A stretch of DNA of 8,316 nt, taken from positions 1 through 8,316 of the forward strand of contig JAJRTI010000978.1 of the NCBI GenBank assembly GCA_024278415.1. Direction: 5' to 3'. This document shows, piece by piece, positions 1 through 6,500 of this stretch. The first letter of the stretch is position 1, and every line of letters begins with the position of its first letter. Below the pieces are notes generated by a model. It saw only the letters and a list, made by a program, of their open reading frames with translations. It had not been told where the DNA came from and searched no databases. The position numbers and the translations under genes were made by a program. Origin of the DNA: Planctomycetota bacterium (GTDB taxonomy: Bacteria > Planctomycetota > Brocadiia > JAJRTI01).

Positions 1-20
1 AACGGGGCGACAGTGAATAG

Positions 21-40
21 CCCAAGGCGTGAGCCTTGGG
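21..40. repeat. Perfect 8-bp hairpin with 4-nt loop
   Basis: CCCAAGGC (21-28) pairs perfectly with GCCTTGGG (33-40) across a GTGA loop. There is no T-tract on either side, so it does not look like a simple intrinsic terminator. A related, degenerate copy lies in the opposite orientation at 146-160, which argues for a repeat-family module rather than a one-off structure. Confidence 0.6.
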
Positions 41-74
41 TAAGCAACAGGCAACGGCGCCAAAGCCTCGTAGA

Positions 75-110
75 GGCGACAGTATGCCACGTTCGCACGG
101 TACTGTCGCC
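75..110. repeat. 10-bp inverted repeat within the repeat cluster
   Basis: GGCGACAGTA (75-84) and TACTGTCGCC (101-110) are exact inverted copies separated by 16 nt. The right arm runs straight into another hairpin (108-121). The outer copy of the same core at 4-14 could pair with 102-112 instead, so alternative foldings are possible. Confidence 0.55.
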
Positions 111-168
111 CCTTGCGGGGCTCTGTCAACGACGCGATCCGCGTTCCCAAGGCTTACGCCACGTGCCC

Positions 169-197
169 CCAGGCGGCCGTTGACCCCCGCCGCCTGG
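169..197. repeat. 9-bp inverted repeat, 11-nt loop
   Basis: CCAGGCGGC (169-177) and GCCGCCTGG (189-197) are perfect inverted copies. It is part of the non-coding cluster at the left edge; no T-run follows on either strand. Function unknown. Confidence 0.5.
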
Positions 198-280
198 CTA
201 TTGACTGCCGCGCCTACGGCGCTGGAGAACGCTAAGTCAGCGCCATTGGGGACAAGCCTCGTGCTGGCGTTCAGCGACAT

Positions 281-296
281 CGACAACATGTTGTCG
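281..296. repeat. 16-bp perfect palindrome
   Basis: CGACAACATGTTGTCG is a perfect dyad with no spacer. It could be a protein-binding operator-like site or simply another repeat module of the cluster. It lies about 85 bp beyond the stop codon of the minus-strand helical-repeat gene, so a role in that gene's initiation is unlikely. Confidence 0.45.
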
Positions 297-380
297 CTAG
301 ATTTGCCCTAAGGGGCTAAGACCCATCCGCTCCGGCAGATCAGCGTGGGCAACACGAACAGGACGCGATGGGCTCCTTTT

Positions 381-2156
381 TCAGCGGGATACGGCGGCCT
401 CTAGCGCCTGCAGCGTGCGGGGAAGGCACGGGCGGCGCGGGAGTGGAGGGAAGGCTACGCCTTTGCCGCCTTCTTCCAACCGGCCCTTGCGATAGTCCTG
501 GATGCATCGCTTCAAGTGGCCCTTGGCCATCTTCTCGAGGTCGTTGAGCGCGGCCTCTCCCTGCTGTCCTGCCAAGCTCAAAGCATAGACTACGGACTTG
601 GTCCACCAGATATTGCTTTCCTTTAGCGCGCTCGCCTTCAATTCTTGGATCGCTTGCGGAGTTCCGCACACACCCAATGCGTACCAAAGCCACTTCACAT
701 CCTGCCGGTCTGCGGTTTTCATCTTTGCGACGATGAGCGGCACAGTCTCCTCGGCGTGTCCGGCCAGGAGCCGGGCGGCCTCGACCGCCATCCAGTTTCC
801 CTTGCGAGCATCTGCTTCGTAGGGTCCGGTGACGGTCCCTCTGACTCGAAGCTGCGAAATATGACTCGCCCACTTTCTACGGAGTGCCGTATTCCGGAGT
901 TCCAGAATCCTCCTCATACAGGCAGTCGAACTCATCTTTGTCAACTGCTCGCGGTCGGGTTGCCCGTATCCTTGCAACCCCTTCCTCGTACCCGCGATGA
1001 ACCGCTCGTCAACAGCGTCCAGAATCTGATTGAGGTCTCCCATTTGTCCTGCGCTCTGATACAGGTCGACGATACGAAAGTGCGCTTGTGGGTCAAAGTA
1101 GAGACCGTGGGAATCTACGATGGCCTTATAGTACAGCTTGACCGCGGCCGTGCGATGGCCCAGCCACTCATGGCAGAGGCCTTGGTAGAACGCGTACAAG
1201 TAGCGATATTCGGCCCTTTCGTTGCCGCACCATGTGCGAATCGAAAACTCCCTTTCCGCTCGACGATACGCGGCCAGCGCCTTCTCATATTCCTTCTGCG
1301 CAAGAAAGCAATGGCCGATTTCCCACTGAGCGCGAGGACGGTAGTTCCGGTAGGTGTCCATGATGTATCGGCCCAGTTCAAGATCGTTGACATCCGCGCG
1401 AACAAGCTCACCAAAATACTGGATGGCCACAGGGAAATTGCCCCGCTTCTTGGAGAGGAGACCGAGATTGAATACGGCCCTAGGCCACGCGGTGGAAAGC
1501 GGAAATTGGTTCTTGAGTTTCAACCAGCTTTGTTCGGCGCGGTCGTATTCTCTCAAGCGATAATGCAAATTTCCCAAGTCCAGCATGGAGCCCGAGGCAT
1601 CTTCCCGGAGCACACGCGGCGAAGCCGCGGTGGCTTGCAGAAGTAGCTTCAGTCCGTCGTTGTCACCCCTTCTTTCGACAAGAATACGCAGCAACCGGTA
1701 TTTCTCAGCCTCGTCGACTTCCTTCATTTTCCAAAGCGTCACAATCGGCCGCGCCCGTTTGTTGAACCATTGGGGGCCCGTGTCCACATAGAACCTTCGA
1801 TAATCAGAAAGCTCGATGGTTCCGGACTTCGCCCACTTCCGAAGTACGGCGATGCGCGCGGACAACATCGACTTCCAATCGCTCGACATCTTGGGGGCCA
1901 TCAACGCCGCCAACACAGCGGCGGCCTCCGCGTATTTGCCCGTTTCCGCCAGACGCTGGCTCCTGTATATCTCCTGCGTGAACTTGTCTTCGCTGTACTT
2001 ATGAAGCGGGATCTCTTCCTCCCGCCGAGCCACTAGCTCAAGAGCACGAAAATACTGTCGAAGCTTGGGCGACGCCTCGTCCTCGGCGCCGGCGCCTACC
2101 GCTGTCGTCGATGCTGCAAGCAAAACGGTGAAGGAAACCAGTGCTCTCGTCTCCAT
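381..2156 (-). CDS. Secreted TPR/HEAT-like repeat protein
   Basis: A 591-residue protein of unknown specific role, probably a scaffold or binding protein outside the cytoplasm. I chose the ATG at 2156 because it begins a good signal peptide (METRALVSFTVLLAASTTAV, cleavage likely after GAGA near residue 24) and has a GAGGG ribosome site 8 nt upstream; the longer frame from 2207 would bury the signal sequence. TPR-like helix pairs are visible around residues 193-212 (LGNLHYRLREYDRAEQSW), 226-255, 275-304 (WEIGHCFLAQKEYEKALAAY) and 318-348. From about 455 to 545 the pattern changes to HEAT-like helices (AVEAARLLAGHAEETVPLI, WLWYALGVCGTPQAIQEL, VVYALSLAGQQGEAALNDL). The last 25 or so residues are proline- and arginine-rich. 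No catalytic motif is seen. It is transcribed away from the hydrolase pair. TPR plus HEAT is inferred from spacing and consensus residues, not from a profile search. Confidence 0.85.
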   Translation of the reverse strand: METRALVSFTVLLAASTTAVGAGAEDEASPKLRQYFRALELVARREEEIPLHKYSEDKFTQEIYRSQRLAETGKYAEAAAVLAALMAPKMSSDWKSMLSARIAVLRKWAKSGTIELSDYRRFYVDTGPQWFNKRARPIVTLWKMKEVDEAEKYRLLRILVERRGDNDGLKLLLQATAASPRVLREDASGSMLDLGNLHYRLREYDRAEQSWLKLKNQFPLSTAWPRAVFNLGLLSKKRGNFPVAIQYFGELVRADVNDLELGRYIMDTYRNYRPRAQWEIGHCFLAQKEYEKALAAYRRAEREFSIRTWCGNERAEYRYLYAFYQGLCHEWLGHRTAAVKLYYKAIVDSHGLYFDPQAHFRIVDLYQSAGQMGDLNQILDAVDERFIAGTRKGLQGYGQPDREQLTKMSSTACMRRILELRNTALRRKWASHISQLRVRGTVTGPYEADARKGNWMAVEAARLLAGHAEETVPLIVAKMKTADRQDVKWLWYALGVCGTPQAIQELKASALKESNIWWTKSVVYALSLAGQQGEAALNDLEKMAKGHLKRCIQDYRKGRLEEGGKGVAFPPLPRRPCLPRTLQALEAAVSR

Positions 2157-2164
2157 GACCCATA

Positions 2165-2169
2165 CCCTC
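2165..2169 (-). promoter_or_regulatory. Ribosome binding site deciding the start at 2156
   Basis: On the minus strand GAGGG lies 8 nt before the ATG at 2156. This supports the internal start over the in-frame ATG at 2207. Confidence 0.55.
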
Positions 2170-2317
2170 GATAAAGCCGGTTTGGCATTTCCTCTGCTAC
2201 TGATCACAAGTCAACAGGAGATTAACGGCGCTGTCAAGGCCGGTTTCGGCTAATGCCCACCCGGTCACATAGGCGTCCTCCCATTACCACGAACTGCTTT
2301 GTGGACCGATGTGAAAC

Positions 2318-2347
2318 ATTATATGGTTCGTTGACGCGGTGAGGCAA
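2318..2347 (-). promoter_or_regulatory. Candidate sigma70-like promoter for the TPR/HEAT gene
   Basis: Read on the minus strand: TTGCCT (2347-2342), an 18-nt spacer, then a consensus TATAAT (2323-2318). The -10 box is perfect and the -35 box matches 4 of 6 positions. It would give a leader of about 155 nt before the ATG at 2156. Single promoter matches arise by chance, but this is an AT-rich spot in a GC-rich window and sits in the right place. Confidence 0.33.
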
Positions 2348-2519
2348 AGGAAGTAACGTGACGACGAAGGAGTTCCGTCGTTCGCCCAGGTGGCGCGCAC
2401 ACATGTTGTCAATGGTTCGCCTCATATGGTGCGCCGACAGGCTGCGTTGCCGGATGGAGGGCGGCGGCGCTTTGGCTGTGGCACGCAGGCGTGGCGATTG
2501 GTTGTTTACGCGCGTACGC

Positions 2520-2576
2520 GCACTGCCGCTCCATTCTTTCGCAGCAAAGCCGCGAAGAAACTTCGCGCGGCAGTGC
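2520..2576 (+). repeat. Stem-loop in the hydrolase leader
   Basis: GCACTGCCGC (2520-2529) pairs perfectly with GCGGCAGTGC (2567-2576). Nested directly against the right arm is a second stem, GCGAAG (2552-2557) with CTTCGC (2561-2566), closed by a loop of about 3 nt. The 3' arms of the two stems abut (2566/2567), while 22 unpaired nt remain on the 5' side. No U-run follows, so it is not a standard terminator. It ends 55 nt before the ribosome site at 2631. It may be an mRNA leader structure, a regulator-binding dyad or a repeat element. Confidence 0.5.
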
Positions 2577-2630
2577 AGCGGAAGGCCATTCATCGGTTCA
2601 ACCAACAGGCGAAGAGCGTAGGTCCTTTCG

Positions 2631-2636
2631 AAGGAG
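2631..2636 (+). promoter_or_regulatory. Ribosome binding site deciding the start at 2644
   Basis: AAGGAG lies 7 nt before the ATG at 2644. This selects that ATG over the in-frame upstream GTG at 2491, whose extra 51 residues are not protein-like and would mask the signal peptide. Confidence 0.7.
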
Positions 2637-2643
2637 TCGAACG

Positions 2644-4431
2644 ATGCAGAGATTAAGCGCTAGGCTTAAGAAACGGCGAGCTTGGGCGTTCTTTGCGCTG
2701 TACACCACGTTCGCAGGAAGCGTTGATCATAGCGTAGCCGCAGCCGCGCGAGTCATCAGAGTCGTAGACGGCATGGACTGGTCGCTGCCGGCGTGGGTGA
2801 AGATGTCGCCTGACGCGGGCTACTTCGGAGGAGGCGATTGGATGACGAAGCGACGCGGCCTCAAGCGATTTCAAGACCCCGGCCTCCACTTCGCACACTA
2901 CGTCAACTTTTCCTGGGCCGATGCCAATCCTGCGGAAGGCGAGTACGACTGGAAGATGATCGACGAGAAAGTCCGCAACGCGACTGGCGGGCCGCACGAT
3001 GGGTTCGTGCTGATCGTTCGCTCGTATAGCCGTTTCTACTTCACGCGGTGGAAGTGGGCCCGATCGGAAGAGGTGCGCCAGCGGATCCTGCGCACCACCT
3101 GCACGGTCCCGCAATGGGTGATCGAGAAGGGAAACGTGCATTTCCTCTCCAACGGCGCGGTCGCGGCCTGGGAGCCCGGAAGCGGGTATCAGAAGTACTT
3201 TGGCCAGTTCCTGCGCGCGCTCGGCGAGCGTTATCGCAGCCATCCGAAGCTCATCGGCGTGGACATGCGCGGGCTCGATTCCCAGTACGGCGAATGGTGC
3301 TGGCGAGGCGGGCCGAGCGTGCTCAAAGAGGCGGAAGAGAAGACGGGCCTCACGCCCGAAACGCTGCGCGCATGGGGCATGCAGTTCGTCAGCGACTACC
3401 TCGACGCGTTCAAAGGCCAGGAGCGCAAACTGATCTGGCTGAACTGCGGCGAAACGTTCATCCCCCAACGCGGCACAACGCATGATTACGGCCCAGCCTC
3501 GCGAGCCATCTGGACGTTCGCGCTCTCGAAAGGCTGCGGCGTGCGCGACGGCATGCCCACCGCATGGTACCGATACATCACTCCCGGCTGGGGCTGCTCG
3601 GTCACGGACGACGGCTACCTGCTCTTCGACGAGTCCTACTTGCCCTACCGAAACCGCTCGATGATGTACAGCGAGAACTCGGAATATCGCAAACGCGACG
3701 ATCCGAGGTTCGGCCCGGCCGCGATGAACGGCGTGCGGTTCTTCATCACGAGTCTGCGGGTGCTCCAATTGCGCCGCTCGTGGGAGTGGATTCCCTGGCG
3801 CGTGATGGCCCCGATCACGGAGCAGCTCAAGCCCTACGGCGGGGACGCGTACGTGCGCTGGATCGAGTACGAGCTGGGCAAGCGAGCCGAGACGGGCCCT
3901 GACGCCTGGTGCTGGCTGCGCGAGGGCTACGGCTCGAAGTGGGCGGGGTACAAGACGATGAAAAACTTCGAGCGCTGGCTGCTCCAGCGCGACGTCGCGC
4001 CGGACGGCCGAACCGCGCCGGCGGACAAGCTCGACATCTCCATGCTCAAGTACAATTACCCCAGCGGCAAGGGCTACGAGTTCCACGCCCGGCGCACGGA
4101 CCTCGCGAACGGCAGCCGATACATGTACTTCCGCGTCGAGCCGCAGTTCCTTTCCGGCGGCCCGCATCGCGTGCAGCTCAAGGTCACGTACCTCGACGGT
4201 CCGAAGACGTCGTGGCGCGTCGAGTACAGCAACCCCCAGGGCAACGCCGCGACCGAACCGATCGAAACCGCGGGCAGCCAGCAGTGGAAGACCGCGACCT
4301 TCGAGATACCCGACATGGCCGCCGCGTCTGCGTTCAGAGGCATGGACTTCCGAATCGCCGTGTCTGGCGACGCCGATTTGCCTGTAAAGTTCGTGCGCCT
4401 AATCAAGCCGAACCCGCCGAGGTCGAAGTGA
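2644..4431 (+). CDS. Secreted TIM-barrel glycoside hydrolase-like protein with C-terminal beta-sandwich
   Basis: A 595-residue exported protein resembling clan GH-A (GH5/GH42/DUF4832-like) enzymes; the substrate is unknown. The N-terminus is basic (RLSARLKKRR) followed by a hydrophobic run and AAAA near residue 35, a Sec-type signal. Barrel-like features follow: WADANPAEGEYDW (91-103), which resembles the 'W..l.P.eG.ydW' strand motif of such hydrolases, a GVDMRGLDSQYGEWCW segment (205-220) with candidate acid/base Glu217, and MMYSENSEY (340-348) with candidate nucleophile Glu344 or Glu347. The spacing of about 127 residues suits a GH-A beta4/beta7 pair, but this assignment is inference. Residues around 510-590 (VQLKVTYLDG, WKTATFEIPDM, VKFVRLIK) look like a beta-sandwich of the kind found at the C-terminus of related proteins. 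Its TGA is 2 nt from the next ATG, so the pair is probably co-transcribed and translationally coupled. It could be a non-catalytic relative. Confidence 0.82.
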   Translation: MQRLSARLKKRRAWAFFALYTTFAGSVDHSVAAAARVIRVVDGMDWSLPAWVKMSPDAGYFGGGDWMTKRRGLKRFQDPGLHFAHYVNFSWADANPAEGEYDWKMIDEKVRNATGGPHDGFVLIVRSYSRFYFTRWKWARSEEVRQRILRTTCTVPQWVIEKGNVHFLSNGAVAAWEPGSGYQKYFGQFLRALGERYRSHPKLIGVDMRGLDSQYGEWCWRGGPSVLKEAEEKTGLTPETLRAWGMQFVSDYLDAFKGQERKLIWLNCGETFIPQRGTTHDYGPASRAIWTFALSKGCGVRDGMPTAWYRYITPGWGCSVTDDGYLLFDESYLPYRNRSMMYSENSEYRKRDDPRFGPAAMNGVRFFITSLRVLQLRRSWEWIPWRVMAPITEQLKPYGGDAYVRWIEYELGKRAETGPDAWCWLREGYGSKWAGYKTMKNFERWLLQRDVAPDGRTAPADKLDISMLKYNYPSGKGYEFHARRTDLANGSRYMYFRVEPQFLSGGPHRVQLKVTYLDGPKTSWRVEYSNPQGNAATEPIETAGSQQWKTATFEIPDMAAASAFRGMDFRIAVSGDADLPVKFVRLIKPNPPRSK

Positions 4432-4433
4432 AC

Positions 4434-6500
4434 ATGGATGCCCACAAAGACATGAACGCGCTCGGCAACGTAGTCGCCGTTCTTTTGCTGGCGACGTGTG
4501 TTTCGGCCCCTGCCCGCGCCGGCGGAACCGGGCCGTTTCCCGAAAACGATGGACTCAGACTCCGCTGCGACCGCGCGGGAAGGATCACCATCGAGGACAA
4601 GACGAGCGGCCTCGTCTGGAGCGAGAGCAAGCCGACGCGATTCGCCGGCTGGCCGCGCGGGGGCCCCAGGCTGGGCGGTCCAATGCCGGCCGTCGACGCG
4701 GCCGATCCCGCGTTCCGTATCACCACCGCCAAACCCGGCCGGGACCGGATTGTGCTCACCGCGGAGTGGCTTGTTCCGCTCACGATTGTTTGGACGCTGG
4801 TGGATGAACGGACCGTGTCCGTCGAAATCGCCGCGGCGGATCCGGCGCGGGTCCTGGGCGAAGGCCGGAAGGGATTCGACCACCCGAAGAAACTCACCTA
4901 CCCGGCGGGGCTGTACTCCTCCGCCGCGCGCTACCTCGTGGTGCCGGAGGACGAGGGCTGCCTCTACGAAACATCGGTCACGGATTTCGAAGCCGATCAC
5001 ATCCGCTTCCTCAAGAAACGCTGCGAAAAACTCAGCATGCCCTGGTGGGGAATCACCGACCTCGACAAGGGCGTGATGATGCTCGTTGAGACGCCGTACC
5101 ACGCGGTGTATCAGTTGGCGGTGAGCGACACGCCCGACGGCGAACGGAGCTTGCCCGCCTGCCACTGGACGCTGACCGCGAGGCAGGATTTCGGCTACAC
5201 GCGAAAACTGACCTACCGTTTTTTCGGCCGCGGCGGCTACGTGGCCATGGCCAAGCACTTTCGCCAGCGGATGATCGACGCGGGCCAGTTCGTCACATTG
5301 GAGGAAAAGGCGCGCCGGAATCCGGAGGTGGGGAAGCTCAGAGGCGCGATGGACATGTACGTGTTCCACAACTTGAGGCGAAACCCCACCGGACCGGTCA
5401 CCGCCGATCAGATTCAGTCCCTGTACGACAAGGGGTACAAAAAACTCCTGCTCGAAGTGTTCCAGCATACGAATCCGGCCCCCGCCGATGTGTACACTCC
5501 CGAAGCCATCCGCAGGGCGAGGAAACTCGGATATCTCCTCAGCACGTACCATCTCTACAGTTGGATCTATACGTATCGGAAGGAAAAGCCGACGCGGAAT
5601 CTCGCGAAGGCCAAGAAGCTTTGCATCCAGGAAAAAACGGACGGCTTCATCTGGCGGCCGAGTTCGTGGGGCCGGCACGGGTATTACTGCCCCCTTGTGC
5701 TTTCGGACGTGCTCGGCCAGGCCGCGCGCAGAGAGGCGGCCTACGGTTTCACCGCGTTCTTCACCGACACCACCACCGCCGGCGGATCGGTGCGCGCCTG
5801 CTACCAGCCGGACCACCCGCTGAAAAAAGCCGAGGCGACCGCGGCGCTGAACCGCGCGCTCGACAGTGTCACCGCCGCCGGTCTCGTCGTCGGCTCGGAA
5901 CGCGGGTTCTGGTGGGCCACACCGCATTGCGACTATTTCACGGGCATTGAGACGCTGATCGCCTACCAGGGAGGGAAGTACAAGGTATCGAAGAAAAAGA
6001 GCTTTCAGAGCGGGTTGTACCCCAAGGACCTGCCGGGGTATTCAAAATACATGGTCGGATTCAACTACGGCCCCGCCAACCGGATTCCGCTGTTCCAACT
6101 TGTCTATCACGACTCGGTCTACTGCACCCGGCGCTGGAACGATCACCACAGCCGGGATCCGGACCTGTGGCGGCGGAATGATCTCCTGTGCATTCTTTAC
6201 GGCACCGCGCCCATCGTCACGTTCAGCACCGAGGACGGCCCCTACATTTTCGACGCATCCTATGCCCCCTTCCATGAGCGCTACATGCGGACCTATCGCG
6301 AAGTCTGCGGCTGGCACGAACAGATCGGCTTCGAGGAACTGAAAAGCCATCGTTTCCTCACGCCGGACCGGCGGGTGCAGGAATCCACTTTCGCTTCGGG
6401 CCGCGGTGTCGTCGTCAACTTCAGCGACAAGCCTTACCCTCTGTCGGCAAACGTGTCCGTGCCGGCGATGGGATACCGGATCCGGCCGGCGGGGAAATGA
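4434..6500 (+). CDS. Secreted glycoside hydrolase, GH101/GH129/DUF5696-like
   Basis: A 688-residue exported enzyme-like protein. The start is the ATG 2 nt after the preceding stop; a GTG at 4428 overlapping that stop (GTGA) is a real alternative, with GAGG at 4419-4422 serving either. The signal peptide is NVVAVLLLATCVSAPARA, cleaved near residue 29. Three parts can be read: an N-terminal beta-sandwich (about 35-260, with GRITIEDKTSGLVW and MPWWGITDLDKGVMML), a TIM barrel (about 300-620) and a small C-terminal beta region (about 640-688, ending VSVPAMGYRIRPAG). Candidate catalytic residues are Asp445 in AFFTDTTTAGG and Glu489 in VVGSERGFWW, 44 residues apart, close to the Asp/Glu spacing I recall for GH129. 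GH101 and GH129 enzymes act on alpha-linked N-acetylgalactosamine of mucin-type glycans, but similar architecture in DUF5696 proteins has other or unknown specificity, so no substrate is assigned. Its 3' end overlaps the convergent gene by 67 bp. Confidence 0.82.
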   Translation: MDAHKDMNALGNVVAVLLLATCVSAPARAGGTGPFPENDGLRLRCDRAGRITIEDKTSGLVWSESKPTRFAGWPRGGPRLGGPMPAVDAADPAFRITTAKPGRDRIVLTAEWLVPLTIVWTLVDERTVSVEIAAADPARVLGEGRKGFDHPKKLTYPAGLYSSAARYLVVPEDEGCLYETSVTDFEADHIRFLKKRCEKLSMPWWGITDLDKGVMMLVETPYHAVYQLAVSDTPDGERSLPACHWTLTARQDFGYTRKLTYRFFGRGGYVAMAKHFRQRMIDAGQFVTLEEKARRNPEVGKLRGAMDMYVFHNLRRNPTGPVTADQIQSLYDKGYKKLLLEVFQHTNPAPADVYTPEAIRRARKLGYLLSTYHLYSWIYTYRKEKPTRNLAKAKKLCIQEKTDGFIWRPSSWGRHGYYCPLVLSDVLGQAARREAAYGFTAFFTDTTTAGGSVRACYQPDHPLKKAEATAALNRALDSVTAAGLVVGSERGFWWATPHCDYFTGIETLIAYQGGKYKVSKKKSFQSGLYPKDLPGYSKYMVGFNYGPANRIPLFQLVYHDSVYCTRRWNDHHSRDPDLWRRNDLLCILYGTAPIVTFSTEDGPYIFDASYAPFHERYMRTYREVCGWHEQIGFEELKSHRFLTPDRRVQESTFASGRGVVVNFSDKPYPLSANVSVPAMGYRIRPAGK

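Larger units (their letters stand above)
1..300. repeat. Non-coding cluster of short inverted repeats
   Basis: This stretch shows no convincing gene; the open frame at 36-311 has low-complexity, non-protein-like composition. It is dense with short palindromic modules. GGGGCGACAGT (4-14) reappears as a perfect inverted copy at 102-112, and GGCGACAGT also occurs directly at 75-83. AAGCCTCGT occurs at 63-71 and 254-262. The block at 26-40 recurs inverted at 146-160 with 14 of 15 bases matching. Smaller hairpins are GCCTC-gta-GAGGC (65-77) and GCCCC-ttgc-GGGGC (108-121). The pattern looks like several copies or fragments of a dispersed intergenic repeat family, partly decayed. It may continue beyond the left edge. 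Similar palindromic modules are, from memory, common between genes in PVC-group genomes; I cannot confirm that here. Confidence 0.6.
2157..2643. other. Divergent intergenic region, no supported gene
   Basis: The region separates the minus-strand TPR/HEAT gene from the plus-strand hydrolase pair. Open frames inside it (for example 2234-2605 minus, 2358-2621 plus) have unconvincing composition, and the plus-strand hydrolase frame extends back to 2491 only because no stop intervenes. It contains a candidate minus-strand promoter (2318-2347), a long stem-loop (2520-2576) and the hydrolase ribosome site. A weak plus-strand promoter candidate is TTGACG (2331-2336), 17 nt, TAACGT (2354-2359); the -10 match is poor, so I do not list it separately. 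If it is used, the hydrolase transcript would have a leader of roughly 280 nt that includes the stem-loop. Confidence 0.6.

Noticed and set aside
1..300. CRISPR array
   Set aside because: Repeated cores are short, irregularly spaced and in both orientations; there is no regular repeat-spacer pattern and no cas gene.
36..311. 91-residue open frame at the left edge
   Set aside because: Proline/alanine/arginine-rich translation of a region made of inverted repeats; no ribosome site or domain.
645..1646. 333-residue plus-strand open frame
   Set aside because: Antisense to the TPR/HEAT gene, which has a signal peptide, a ribosome site and repeat motifs.
2234..2605. 123-residue minus-strand open frame in the divergent intergenic region
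   Set aside because: No plausible ribosome site or domain, and it crosses the leader stem-loop; treated as chance.
2653..4167. 504-residue minus-strand open frame
   Set aside because: Lies wholly opposite the hydrolase gene; its Val/Ala/Arg/His-rich composition is the usual antisense shadow of a GC-rich gene.
4074..5927. 617-residue minus-strand open frame
   Set aside because: Antisense to the two hydrolase genes, spans their junction, and shows no recognisable motif or signal.
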